Assembly (NCBI GenBank): GCA_021768085.1
Contig: JAETOJ010000025.1
Coordinates: 1 to 41,478 of the forward strand
DNA length: 41,478 bases
Origin: Bacillota bacterium
GTDB taxonomy: Bacteria > Bacillota > Clostridia > Oscillospirales > Oscillospiraceae
Direction of reading: 5' to 3'
Under the pieces are notes generated by a model. It had not been told where the DNA came from. It ran no database searches and saw only the letters and a list, made by a program, of their open reading frames with translations. A program made the translations under genes and the position numbers. Shown in pieces: positions 1 through 7,998 of the stretch (its first letter is position 1; each line of letters starts with the position of its first letter).

Positions 1-2
1 CG

Positions 3-149
3 GAGAAGATAGACGGCAAGCGGCATCAGCGGGTGGACATCTACTACAGCACCATCGGTCTTTGGACAGCGCCGGAGCCGGAAACGCTGGAACGGGAATA
101 TATGGCCTACTATCAGGCCATGCGGAAGCGCAAGAAAAGGACGGCATAG
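3..149 (+). CDS. Large serine recombinase, C-terminal end only (partial)
   Basis: The reading frame is open from the window edge to TAG and gives 48 residues rich in Tyr, Lys and Arg, including IDGKRHQRVDIYYSTIG. That stretch resembles the C-terminal beta strand of clostridial large serine recombinases (the DUF4368-type tail), which catalyse site-specific integration of mobile elements. A basic tail (KRKKRTA) ends the protein. The catalytic domain lies outside the window. A strong terminator follows 40 bases later, so this is the last gene of a plus-strand unit. I infer the end of a mobile element. It is distinct from the two recombinases at 33.9-36.8 kb, which are on the other strand. Confidence 0.6.
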   Translation, partial: EKIDGKRHQRVDIYYSTIGLWTAPEPETLEREYMAYYQAMRKRKKRTA

Positions 150-186
150 CCGTCCCACATAGAGAGATTTCTTTACAGGTAGCCCG

Positions 187-222
187 AAGGGTGGCACTTC
201 TTTACGAAGTGCCACCCTTTTG
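187..222 (+). terminator. Intrinsic terminator after recombinase end
   Basis: A perfect 14-bp stem (AAGGGTGGCACTTC pairing with its complement at 206-219) has a five-base loop and is followed by TTTTGTG. It closes the recombinase unit. Confidence 0.85.
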
Positions 223-559
223 TGCGGGATTTTTGTGCTAAATCAGCAAAAAAAGGAAAAGAATAATTTCAAGGCATTTCAAAATTTTGGGGCCGCAAAA
301 TAAAAGTAACGTGCCGGAGATGCAAATTCCCCGGATTTGGAAGTTTTTAGAAGCACACATGACTCGAACTCTCCAGCATTCAAAAAAAATTTGCCGTCCA
401 CAGTCTGCCGATCACCCAGGCCGCTCCGTGGGCAGTTTTTCATGATCCAACCTGTTCAGATTGGTGCTTATGCTTCGTTTGCCTCTGGTTCCTTGTAGTA
501 ATTTTATTGATGCCTTTCAGCTACACTTGCGTTGCAATCAGCGAAAAGGAGAATGACAC
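223..559. other. Gene-free, AT-rich junction
   Basis: No credible coding frame is visible. The stretch is AT-richer than the flanks and contains several A-runs. On the minus strand, 355-385 contains a TTCGA box reminiscent of a tRNA T-loop, but no pairing arm is present, so it is not a tRNA. It lies where the edge of a mobile element would be expected, so an attachment site may be hidden here. That is inference only. Confidence 0.35.
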
Positions 560-828
<269 letters not shown>

Positions 829-936
829 TGAAAGCCAAGGTCATGAAATTCGGAGCGGGGCGAAAGCCTGTGCCGGAGGCGGAGCCATCCGCGTCGTGCG
901 GTGCTCGGTGTCCTGCCTGAAACTTTTCATAAAATT

Positions 937-965
937 TTGACTTTTCCCCGTGTGGGCGCTATATT
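937..965 (+). promoter_or_regulatory. Sigma-A promoter of the frameshifted TetR gene
   Basis: The -35 box is TTGACT at 937-942 and the -10 box is TATATT at 960-965, with a 17-base spacer. Confidence 0.65.
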
Positions 966-978
966 TGTTTTCAAGTGA

Positions 979-994
979 CTATGTTACAACATAG
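979..994. promoter_or_regulatory. Palindromic TetR-type operator
   Basis: CTATGTT and AACATAG form a perfect 7-bp inverted repeat around a 2-base centre. Weaker symmetry extends outward to GTGACT and AGCGAC (975-998). The palindrome sits just downstream of the -10 box, where a bound repressor would block transcription, and 37 bases upstream of the TetR-like gene. This is the usual arrangement of a self-repressing TetR regulator. Confidence 0.6.
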
Positions 995-1030
995 CGACAA
1001 GTCATATCGAGGAAGTGAAGGTACGCGGGA

Positions 1031-1689
1031 ATGAAAAAGAAAGATCTGCACGGACAGGAGAATGTGAGTACACGGGACAAGGTTCTGTATGCCGCCGCTA
1101 CGCTCTTTTGGGAAAAGGCTATGAGAAGGCGGCCATAGTGGAAATTGCCGCCCGGGCCGGGGTCAACCGGGGGTCTGTCCTTTTTGCCATTAAGAGCAAA
1201 GAAAATCTCTTGCGTACTCTGGTTTCCTATGTGCTCGAAAGCACCTTTTCCTCCAGCACATTGCTTGTAGGGGAAACAGACAACCCTGTTTTAAGCTATG
1301 CCGTCGAATCGGCCTTACAGCTCTACATGGCCGAGAGCCGGGAGGAAGTGCGGGAGCTGGCCGCTGTGGCCTACACCCTGCCGACCCCTTCCGATCTGAT
1401 CTACCGCAAGACGGCCAAATGGCTGTCGGAGCTGTTCAAGCCCTACAACCCCGATTGGGAGGAGCGGGACTTCTACGAGCGGGAGATCGCTTCCGGCAGT
1501 ATCATGCGGGCCCAGCTGGACGAGATCCTCGTCCTTTACCGGGAGCTGACGGAGGACGAACAGGGACAGCTTGACCTTTCCCGTGTCCTGACGCTGCAAG
1601 AGGCGCTGGACGGGGTCAACGCCCCCGCCCCGGCGGCGGGCCGCGCTGACCGTAGAGGAAACCGCGATCCTGGAAGCCGTCGGTCCTGA
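1031..1689 (+). pseudogene. TetR/AcrR-family regulator, frameshifted
   Basis: From ATG 1031 the frame reads MKKKDLHGQ, then DKVLYAAATLFWEK, the first helix of a TetR DNA-binding domain. The frame breaks at the A-run 1113-1116 (GGAAAAGGC). Shifting by one base restores GYEKAAIVEIAARAGVNRGSVLFAIKSK, the recognition helix and following Lys-rich turn, and a ligand domain of about 150 residues. One extra A would repair the gene. The C-terminal 25 residues are low-complexity and run into surface-protein debris, so the 3' end is probably also damaged. Promoter and operator upstream look intact. A sequencing error at the homopolymer is possible. Confidence 0.75.
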
Positions 1690-2223
1690 AAGCACTGGAT
1701 TCACTATAAACACATCTGTGGACAAAACTATCCAGATCTCCGGAAAAGTAACGGGGCCGCGCAGCGGTATAAATTTGTTCAGAGGTACGCTGAATATCGA
1801 ATCAGGCGCAGTGATCACAGGCGGCCTATATTGGGATAGACGTGTCCGGCGGAGCAATCAACCTGAACGGCGGGGTCATTACAGGCGGCTCGATCATCTC
1901 GCAAGGCAGTTCCGCTTCCCAAGCATAACGGGAGGCAAACCGCTCCGCGAGCTGCTGGGGACTGTCGAGGGAAAACCATGCGCCTGCTATGCCAGCAGCG
2001 GCAGCACCGTCACCCTGACGGTCACGCCGGAAGCCCTGCGGCTACCAAAAAGGAGCTGCACTTCACCGACGCGGACAAGGCCAGCGGCTATGCGCTGGAC
2101 GCCCTGCACTGGGCCGTGGAGAAGGGCGTCATGGGTGGCTATGGCAACGGTCAGTTAGCACCCCAGGGGCTGGCGACACAGGCGCAGGTGGCGCAGATGC
2201 TGAAAAACTTTTGGGGTAAATAG
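1621..2223 (+). pseudogene. SLH-domain surface protein, degenerate 3' fragment
   Basis: Pieces in different frames belong together. One (about 1720-1825) reads GTLNIESGAVITGG, followed after a frame change near 1830 by IDVSGGAINLNGGVITGG. These are short beta-helix-like repeats typical of clostridial surface proteins. The last frame (about 2050-2223) reads FTDADKASGYALDALHWAVEKG, then GGYGNGQLAPQGLATQAQVAQML, the end of an S-layer homology domain that binds secondary cell-wall polymers. At least two frame changes and no start or signal peptide mean it is dead. A terminator follows its stop codon. Confidence 0.7.
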
Positions 2224-2237
2224 CGGCCAATACAACG

Positions 2238-2280
2238 GGGCGGTGAGACGATCTAAATGTCTCACCGCCCGTCTTTTTTA
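2238..2280 (+). terminator. Intrinsic terminator after SLH pseudogene
   Basis: A 12-bp stem GGGCGGTGAGAC (2238-2249) pairs with 2259-2270 and is followed by GTCTTTTTTA. Confidence 0.85.
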
Positions 2281-2342
2281 ATGCGGAACTTCAAGGAGGA
2301 ACCAGCTACGAGCAAACAATTCAGCGTCTGATCTCAGCAAAG

Positions 2343-2383
2343 GTAACATTGTCACAGAAGGGTCTGGGGGCTTTGGGTATAAT
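2343..2383 (+). promoter_or_regulatory. trx operon promoter with Crp/Fnr-like site
   Basis: A perfect -10 box TATAAT lies at 2378-2383, but no -35 box sits at the right distance. Instead there is an inverted repeat GTAACA-T-TGTCAC (2343-2355), matching 5 of 6 bases per arm, centred about 41 bases before the expected start site. That is the class II position for Crp/Fnr activators, and a Crp/Fnr-family gene lies at the far end of this cluster. The -10 box is seen in the sequence; activation is inferred. Confidence 0.5.
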
Positions 2384-2418
2384 AAGGCCATCCAAATAAA
2401 GAAAAGGAGACCAACACT

Positions 2419-2724
2419 ATGTCTGTTATCAATATCGGTCAAGCCAATTTTTCATCGGAGGTTCTGAACGCCGACCGCCCCGTCCTGCTGGACTTCTGGG
2501 CACCCTGGTGCGGCCCCTGCCGCATGGTGGGGCCCATCCTGGAGGATATCGCGGCGGAGCGCCCCGACATCAAGGTGTGCAAGGTGAACGTGGACGAGCA
2601 GCCGGAGCTGGCGGTTCAGTACGGCGTCACCAGCATCCCCACCCTGATGGTGGTGAGGGATGGCCAGGTGGTGAACCAGTCCATGGGCGCCCGGCCGAAA
2701 AGCCAGATCCTGGCCCTGCTGTGA
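2419..2724 (+). CDS. trxA: Thioredoxin
   Basis: This cytoplasmic protein-disulfide reductase donates electrons through a dithiol. The 101-residue product carries the active site FWAPWCGPC with Cys31 and Cys34 and the cis-proline loop TSIPTLMV near residue 74, and covers nearly the whole thioredoxin fold (family length about 105). AAAAGGAGA lies 9-10 bases upstream of ATG. It is the first gene of a unit with a rhodanese (12-base gap) and a CoA-disulfide-reductase-rhodanese fusion, so it probably reduces persulfides or disulfides formed by its neighbours rather than serving only as the general thioredoxin. No thioredoxin reductase gene is adjacent. Confidence 0.93.
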   Translation: MSVINIGQANFSSEVLNADRPVLLDFWAPWCGPCRMVGPILEDIAAERPDIKVCKVNVDEQPELAVQYGVTSIPTLMVVRDGQVVNQSMGARPKSQILALL

Positions 2725-2736
2725 GGGGGCATCGCC

Positions 2737-3057
2737 ATGGGATTCTTTGATTTTTTGAGAGGGCCCGACATTAACCAGGGCGTCAGCGAATACGGCGCCA
2801 CCCCCGGCGCGGTGCTGCTGGACGTGCGCACCCCCCAGGAGTACCGGGAGGGCCACATCCCCAACAGCGTCAACGTGCCGCTGCAAACCCTGGGCGGGGC
2901 GGAATCCGTCCCCGCGGGGAAGGACGCGCCCCTGTTCGTCTACTGCCACAGCGGCGCCCGGAGCCGTCAGGCGGTGGGGCTGCTGGAGCGGATGGGCTAT
3001 ATTAACGCAAAAAATATCGGCGGCATCGCCGCCTACAAAGGAAAGGTGGAGCGCTGA
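2737..3057 (+). CDS. Single-domain rhodanese-like sulfurtransferase
   Basis: The 106-residue protein has the rhodanese fold signature LLDVRTPQEYREGHIPNSVNVP and the active loop CHSGARS with catalytic Cys70, which carries sulfur as a persulfide. Single-domain rhodaneses move sulfane sulfur from thiosulfate or polysulfide to thiol acceptors such as thioredoxin. The next gene ends with a second rhodanese domain with the very similar loop CQSGLRS. The gene lies 12 bases after trxA and ends one base before the next ATG, so the three are co-translated. The N-terminal GFFDFL stretch is somewhat hydrophobic but too short for a membrane span. Confidence 0.88.
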   Translation: MGFFDFLRGPDINQGVSEYGATPGAVLLDVRTPQEYREGHIPNSVNVPLQTLGGAESVPAGKDAPLFVYCHSGARSRQAVGLLERMGYINAKNIGGIAAYKGKVER

Positions 3058-3058
3058 C

Positions 3059-4750
3059 ATGAAGGTTGTGATCATCGGCGGCGTGGCGGGGGGCGCCACG
3101 GCGGCGGCAAGGCTGCGCCGGCTGGACGAAGGGGCGAAGATCGTGGTGTTCGAGCGGTCTGGCTACATCTCCTACGCCAACTGCGGCCTGCCCTACTATA
3201 TCGGCGGGGCCATTGAGGATCCAGAGGAGCTGACCCTCCAGACCCCGGAGAGCTTCTACGCCCGCTTCCGGGTGGAGATGCGGGTGCGCCATGAGGTGAC
3301 GGCCATCCATCCGGATCGCAAGACGGTATCCGTCAAAAACCTGGAGACCGGGGCGGAGTTTGAGGAATCCTACGACAAGCTGATCCTCTCCCCCGGCGCG
3401 AAGCCCACCCGGCCTCCCATCCCCGGCATCGATTTGGAGCGGATCTTCACCCTGCGCACGGTGGAGGACACCTTCCGCCTCAAGGCATATATCGACGTCA
3501 ACCGCCCCAAATCCGCGGTGCTGGTGGGCGGCGGCTTCATCGGCCTGGAGCTGGCGGAAAACCTGCGGGAGCTGGGGCTGGAGGTCACCATTGTGGAGCA
3601 GCTCAATCAGCTCATGAGCCCCTTCGATCCGGACATGGCGGCCTTCCTCCACGGCGAGGCCCGCAGGCACGGGGTAAAGCTGGCCCTGGGCCGGGCCGTG
3701 GCGGGCTTTGAGGAGCGGGAAGGCGGTGTGAAGGTGCTGCTGAAGGACGCGCCGTCCCTCCACGCCGACCTGGTGGCGCTGGCCATCGGCGTCACCCCGG
3801 ACACCGCCCTGGCCAAGGAGGCGGGGCTGGAGCTGGGCCTGCGGGGTAGCATCGTAGTCAACGACCGGATGGAGACCTCCCTGCCGGACATCTACGCCGT
3901 GGGGGACGCGGTGCAAGTGAAGCACGGGGTCACCGGACAGGATACGCTCATCGCCCTGGCGGGCCCCGCCAACAAGCAGGGCCGCATTGCCGCGGACAAC
4001 ATCTGCGGCGGGGACAGCCGGTATTCCGGCAGCCAGGGCAGCTCGGTGATCAAGGTGTTCGACATGACCGGGGCGGCCACCGGCCTCAATGAGACCGCCG
4101 CCAAGCGGGCGGGGCTGGACGTGGACACGGTGCTACTCTCCCCCATGAGCCACGCGGGCTACTACCCCGGCGGCAAGGTGATGACCATGAAGGTCGTCTT
4201 TGAGAAGGGCACCTACCGCCTGCTGGGGGCCCAGATCGTGGGCTACGAGGGGGTGGATAAGCGGATCGACGTGCTGGCCACCGCCCTGCGGGCCGGGCTG
4301 ACCGCCATCCAGCTCAAGGATCTGGATCTGGCCTACGCGCCGCCCTACTCCTCTGCCAAGGATCCGGTGAACATGGCGGGTTTCCTGGTGGACAACCTGG
4401 CCCGAGGCTTCGTCAGACAGTTCCACTTGACGGAGCTGGCCACCCTGCCCCGGGACGGCAGCGTGACCCTGCTGGATGTGCGCACCCCCCAGGAATACGC
4501 CCAGGGCCGGGTGGAGGGCTTTTGCAATATCCCGGTGGATGAGCTGCGGGAGCGGCTGGGCGAGCTGGGTCAGGGCAAGCCGGTGTATGTGATCTGCCAG
4601 AGCGGCCTGCGCAGCTATATTGCCTGCCGGATTCTGGCGGCGCGCGGCTTTGAATGCTACAACTTCTCCGGTGGCTTCCGGTTCTACGACGCGGTGGTAA
4701 ACGACCGACGCCTCATTGAATCGGCCACGGCCTGCGGGATGGATCGATGA
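3059..4750 (+). CDS. CoA-disulfide reductase / NADH oxidase-rhodanese fusion
   Basis: This FAD- and NAD(P)H-dependent flavoprotein of the coenzyme A-disulfide/persulfide reductase family has 563 residues. The N-terminal FAD-binding motif is VVIIGGVAGGATAAARLRR. The redox cysteine is Cys42 in SYANCGLPYY. The NAD-binding motif is VLVGGGFIGLELAENL near residue 155, and a second FAD motif (DIYAVGDAV) lies near 280. The C-terminal rhodanese domain (about 460-550) has catalytic Cys513 in ICQSGLRSY. Fusions of this type (CoADR-Rhd) reduce CoA persulfide, CoA disulfide or polysulfide, releasing sulfide; some members act mainly as NADH oxidases. It starts one base after the rhodanese stop codon. Exact substrate is uncertain. 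Confidence 0.9.
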   Translation: MKVVIIGGVAGGATAAARLRRLDEGAKIVVFERSGYISYANCGLPYYIGGAIEDPEELTLQTPESFYARFRVEMRVRHEVTAIHPDRKTVSVKNLETGAEFEESYDKLILSPGAKPTRPPIPGIDLERIFTLRTVEDTFRLKAYIDVNRPKSAVLVGGGFIGLELAENLRELGLEVTIVEQLNQLMSPFDPDMAAFLHGEARRHGVKLALGRAVAGFEEREGGVKVLLKDAPSLHADLVALAIGVTPDTALAKEAGLELGLRGSIVVNDRMETSLPDIYAVGDAVQVKHGVTGQDTLIALAGPANKQGRIAADNICGGDSRYSGSQGSSVIKVFDMTGAATGLNETAAKRAGLDVDTVLLSPMSHAGYYPGGKVMTMKVVFEKGTYRLLGAQIVGYEGVDKRIDVLATALRAGLTAIQLKDLDLAYAPPYSSAKDPVNMAGFLVDNLARGFVRQFHLTELATLPRDGSVTLLDVRTPQEYAQGRVEGFCNIPVDELRERLGELGQGKPVYVICQSGLRSYIACRILAARGFECYNFSGGFRFYDAVVNDRRLIESATACGMDR

Positions 4751-4752
4751 GC

Positions 4753-4797
4753 AAACCCCCTCCCCGCTTCCAACCGGAGGCGGGGAGGGGGTTTCTT
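4753..4797. terminator. Bidirectional intrinsic terminator
   Basis: AAACCCCCTCCCCGC pairs with the complement ending at 4794, with a loop of about 10 bases. T-rich sequence follows on the plus strand and A-rich sequence precedes it. It serves the converging reductase and Crp/Fnr genes. Confidence 0.8.
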
Positions 4798-5449
4798 ACG
4801 CCTGGCCCAGGGCCCTCAGCTTTTTGATGTCCAGCAGCTCCACCGTCCCCCGGGACAGCCTGACCATCCCCTCACCCTGGAGGTAGCGCAGCATCCGGGT
4901 CACCACCTCCCGGTGGGTGCCCAGGTGGTTGGCGATGGCCTCATGGGTGATGGCCAGCCGGGTGCCACCCTCGATGGCGGACTCGTCCAGCAGGAAGCCG
5001 GCCACCCGCCGATCCATGCTGTTCCACATGACCTGCTCCAGCAGCCACATGACCTCGGAGAACCGGGCGGCCATGATCTCATTGGTGTAGTTGGACAGGG
5101 GGGCGGATTCCGCCATAATCTGCTGGTAGACCTCCGTGGGGATCACTTGTAGCTCCGTGTCCCGCTCCGCCTGGATGGTGACATCGAACTGGACGCTGCG
5201 CAGCATACAGGAGGCGGAAAACAGACAGATGTCCCGGTCAAACAGCCGGTAGATGGTGATCTCCCTGCCCCCGTCTGACAGGATATAGGCCCGGAGCCGG
5301 CCGGACTCCACCAACAACAGCCCCGCGCAGTCCGCACTGCCGTTGTGGATCACTGTGCCCGCCTGGATCCGGCGGGGGATCAGGCTGTCCAGGATGCGGC
5401 CCCGCTGGGCGTCTGTCAGTTGATCCCAGATGGGAAACCAGTCCCGCAT
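4796..5449 (-). CDS. Crp/Fnr-family transcriptional regulator
   Basis: The 217-residue protein from ATG 5449 begins MRDWFPIWDQLTD; an alternative GTG lies at 5455. GGGGGTGG precedes both, so the exact start is open. An N-terminal cyclic-nucleotide-like beta barrel (about 20-120) is followed by the dimer helix and a C-terminal winged helix (TRLAITHEAIANHLGTHREV, about 167-200). It lacks the four-cysteine iron-sulfur cluster of Fnr but has three cysteines in the sensory half: Cys41, and a Cys75-x5-Cys81 pair in DICLFSASC. The gene converges on the trx-rhodanese-CoADR operon, so I infer it senses a sulfur or redox signal and controls that operon. Confidence 0.87.
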   Translation of the reverse strand: MRDWFPIWDQLTDAQRGRILDSLIPRRIQAGTVIHNGSADCAGLLLVESGRLRAYILSDGGREITIYRLFDRDICLFSASCMLRSVQFDVTIQAERDTELQVIPTEVYQQIMAESAPLSNYTNEIMAARFSEVMWLLEQVMWNSMDRRVAGFLLDESAIEGGTRLAITHEAIANHLGTHREVVTRMLRYLQGEGMVRLSRGTVELLDIKKLRALGQA

Positions 5450-5516
5450 ATTCACCGGCCACCACCCCCTTTTTTCTTGAGTTCCATTATGCCGTCCGCC
5501 CTTCCTTCCTGGCAAC

Positions 5517-5545
5517 AGCATACCCTCTTGCAAGCGAAAAGTCAA
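5517..5545 (-). promoter_or_regulatory. Sigma-A promoter of the Crp/Fnr gene
   Basis: Read on the minus strand, TTGACT (5545-5540) and TATGCT (5522-5517) are separated by 17 bases. It lies back to back with the promoter at 5580-5608. Confidence 0.7.
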
Positions 5546-5579
5546 GCCGCGGAGGCAAAGCCGCCGCAGGCCCTTCCCC

Positions 5580-5608
5580 TTGACAGCGTTTGTAGGAAAT
5601 GCTATACT
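5580..5608 (+). promoter_or_regulatory. Sigma-A promoter upstream of the FG-GAP gene
   Basis: A perfect -35 box TTGACA (5580-5585) is followed by a 17-base spacer and TATACT (5603-5608). Transcription should begin near 5615, giving a leader of about 128 bases. Confidence 0.75.
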
Positions 5609-5649
5609 TCGGCGTAGAGAATGCCCTCATTTTTTGAGACCGCTCCAAT

Positions 5650-5676
5650 CCGCTCAAAAGATGAGCGGCTGTTTTT
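5650..5676 (+). terminator. Leader terminator/attenuator
   Basis: CCGCTCA (5650-5656) and TGAGCGG (5662-5668) form a 7-bp stem with a 5-base loop, followed by CTGTTTTT. It lies between the promoter and the gene. It could be an attenuator or could end a small RNA of about 60 bases. Confidence 0.55.
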
Positions 5677-5682
5677 CGCCTG

Positions 5683-5706
5683 TGCCCACCTCCCGCTCGG
5701 TGGGCA
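5683..5706 (+). promoter_or_regulatory. Second leader hairpin before the ribosome site
   Basis: TGCCCACC (5683-5690) and GGTGGGCA (5699-5706) form a perfect 8-bp stem 18 bases before the GAGAAAGG ribosome site. Together with the terminator hairpin it makes a two-element structured leader. Confidence 0.45.
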
Positions 5707-5742
5707 TGGCCTGGAAGGACATTTGAGAAAGGTGTGTATCAG

Positions 5743-7935
5743 ATGAAAAAAGCTCTGTCCCTTGTGTTGTCTCTGGCGCTGTTCTGCTCACTGGCCGTCC
5801 CCGCGGCCTATGCCGCGGAGCCCCCGGTGATCGGGCTGAAGGAAAAGTACACCTTGGTGGGCGGTCAGCAGGTGCTCCAGACCCACTCCGGCATCGAGTA
5901 CGTAGAGGAGTCTTACTACGCCGCCCCCGTGGTGGTGGACCTGGACGGGGACGGCAAGCTGGAGGTCGTCACCACCGCCTACTCCCTGACCGTGGCGGAC
6001 GCCGCCACCGGCAAGGTGAAGTGGCAGGTCAACGCCGGTAAGGATCGCTCCACTCCCTATGCCCGCTATGACCAGGGCGGGAATGCGGCGGATGGAAAGG
6101 TGTATACCACCCCCATCGTCAAAGATCTGGACGGGGACGGCAAGCTGGAGGTGGCCGTGGCCTATGCCAACGGCACCATCTCCGTGCTGAACAATCAGGG
6201 CTACTTCCTGTCCGGCTGGCCTAAGAGCACCGGAGGCGCTGTCTGGGCGCTGACGGCGGCCGATGTGGACGGGGACGGCAGGCAGGAGATCATCGCCGGC
6301 CTGGGTGTGGCCCACTCCGTCAGCCTATACGTCTACGGCTGTGACGGCAATCTGAAACCCGGCTGGCCCAAGGCGGAGGTGGGTGGGGCCCTGCCCTACT
6401 CCTATATGGACGGCATTTACGCCAACGGCATCGCTACCGGCGACTTGGACGGCGACGGCCTGCCCGAGATCATCATGCCCACTGATAACTTCTTCGTCAA
6501 CGCCTTCAATGGCGACGGCACCCCGGTGATGGCCGGCGGCAGCTTCCAGAACAGCCAACAGGATCAGTTCAGCTTCGGCGGCCGGATCCCCTGGGGCGCT
6601 GTGGGCTTCTATGAGGACTACAGCCGGGAATTGAAGCGGGACAACGGCGGCTGGGGCATGGGTCTGACCTATGAATCCCTGGAGCAGAAGGGCCGCACAG
6701 GCACCTATGGCCCGTCCATGACCGCCTCCGTCGCCCGCTACGTGGACGTGGACGGAGACGGCAAGTCCGAGGTGGTGGTGTCTGCCCTGATGGCGGATCG
6801 CACCGTCTATTTCCAAAACCCCGGCAACCGGAACCCCTTCACCGTCCGAGACACCAAGTATGCCACCGTTTACATCTTGAATCAGGATCGCACCCGGTTC
6901 AGCGGCTGGGAGACTATCCCCACCAACCTCACCAACCCCAACTTGGGCGCGCCCCTGAACCAGAGTGCCAACAGCGTCAGCGGCGGTGTGCAGCTGGTAC
7001 CCCTGGTGGCCGACATCAACGGCGACGGGGCGAACGAGATCCTGTTCAACTCCTTCGACGGCAAAATCCACTGCTACTCCCTGCGGGATAGCAGCCGGGA
7101 GCTGGAGGGTTGGCCCTATGTCCTGCCCGGCACCAACGGCTCGGTGTATGAGATCGCTGGCGAGCCGGTGGCCGCCGACCTCAACGGTGACGGGAAGAAG
7201 GAGGTCGTTTTCGCCTCCTGGACCTCCAACGCCGCCGGCACCAGAGCCGGGATGGATGGCTCCCTCTATGTGCTGGATGGCAGCGGCAAGCTGATCACTA
7301 AGCACAAGCTCCACCCCTCCATCTATGAGTATGACGCAGTCAAGACGGACAACGGCTCCTATGCCGCCCCCACCGTGACCGATATCGACGGCGACGGCAG
7401 GCCAGAGATTCTGGTGAACACCCTGCACTACGGCGTGTGCGCTTACGACGTCAACCCCGGTCAAACTACCCAGGAGCCCCAGCGGGTCAACCCCAACGTG
7501 CAGCGGGTGGTGGTGAATGGGAACGAGGCCCGAGCCTTCAACCTTTACACCTATATGCTCAACGGTGAGAACTATGTGGCAGTGCGGGATCTGGCCTGGT
7601 TCATGACCGACGTGCTGTGGGATCAGAAGGGGATTTTCGACGTATCCTGGAACGGTTCCATCAATCTGGTCACCGGCAAGCGGTACGCCCCCTATCCCAA
7701 TCACAACAACGGCGTGGAATGTCAGCTGCGTTTTGTGGGCCCACAACCCTATCGCATGGGCACCGCCCCGGTGCTGGTGAACGGGGCGCAGAAGGGGATC
7801 CGGTACTTCATGATCACCGACGCCAACGGCGGCGACACCAGCTATTACAGACTGCGTGACCTGGCCGAGGCTATGGGCACCTTCACAGTGGGCTGGAACG
7901 GGGACACTCGGACGGCTACCATCACCACAAAGTAA
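5743..7935 (+). CDS. Secreted FG-GAP (VCBS) repeat protein with C-terminal stalk-like domain
   Basis: The start at ATG 5743 is chosen because GAGAAAGG (5725-5732) is 10 bases upstream; an in-frame GTG at 5734 is too close to it. The 730-residue product begins with a signal peptide (KKALSLVLSLALFCSLAVPAAYA). Eight Ca2+-binding loops of the form DLDGDGKLEV follow, the mark of FG-GAP/integrin-like beta propellers. The C-terminal 130 residues (YVAVRDLAWFM, later YYRLRDLAEAMG and WNGDTRTATI) look like a copper-amine-oxidase N-domain-like repeat, common at the ends of Firmicute wall proteins. No LPXTG or SLH anchor is present. It is probably exported and may bind surface ligands; function unknown. 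Confidence 0.85.
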   Translation: MKKALSLVLSLALFCSLAVPAAYAAEPPVIGLKEKYTLVGGQQVLQTHSGIEYVEESYYAAPVVVDLDGDGKLEVVTTAYSLTVADAATGKVKWQVNAGKDRSTPYARYDQGGNAADGKVYTTPIVKDLDGDGKLEVAVAYANGTISVLNNQGYFLSGWPKSTGGAVWALTAADVDGDGRQEIIAGLGVAHSVSLYVYGCDGNLKPGWPKAEVGGALPYSYMDGIYANGIATGDLDGDGLPEIIMPTDNFFVNAFNGDGTPVMAGGSFQNSQQDQFSFGGRIPWGAVGFYEDYSRELKRDNGGWGMGLTYESLEQKGRTGTYGPSMTASVARYVDVDGDGKSEVVVSALMADRTVYFQNPGNRNPFTVRDTKYATVYILNQDRTRFSGWETIPTNLTNPNLGAPLNQSANSVSGGVQLVPLVADINGDGANEILFNSFDGKIHCYSLRDSSRELEGWPYVLPGTNGSVYEIAGEPVAADLNGDGKKEVVFASWTSNAAGTRAGMDGSLYVLDGSGKLITKHKLHPSIYEYDAVKTDNGSYAAPTVTDIDGDGRPEILVNTLHYGVCAYDVNPGQTTQEPQRVNPNVQRVVVNGNEARAFNLYTYMLNGENYVAVRDLAWFMTDVLWDQKGIFDVSWNGSINLVTGKRYAPYPNHNNGVECQLRFVGPQPYRMGTAPVLVNGAQKGIRYFMITDANGGDTSYYRLRDLAEAMGTFTVGWNGDTRTATITTK

Positions 7936-7958
7936 CCCCTCATTTTCCTCAAAACAAA

Positions 7959-7998
7959 CCCCGGGCGGAGCTGTGGCTCCGTCCGGGGTGATTTTGTT
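7959..7998 (+). terminator. Intrinsic terminator after FG-GAP gene
   Basis: CCCCGGGCGGAGC (7959-7971) pairs with 7976-7988 through a 4-base loop and is followed by TGATTTTGTT. Confidence 0.8.

Noticed and set aside
345-390. Possible tRNA 3' end on the minus strand (TTCGA box)
   Set aside because: No T-stem pairing, no anticodon arm and no CCA. It may be chance or an old attachment site.
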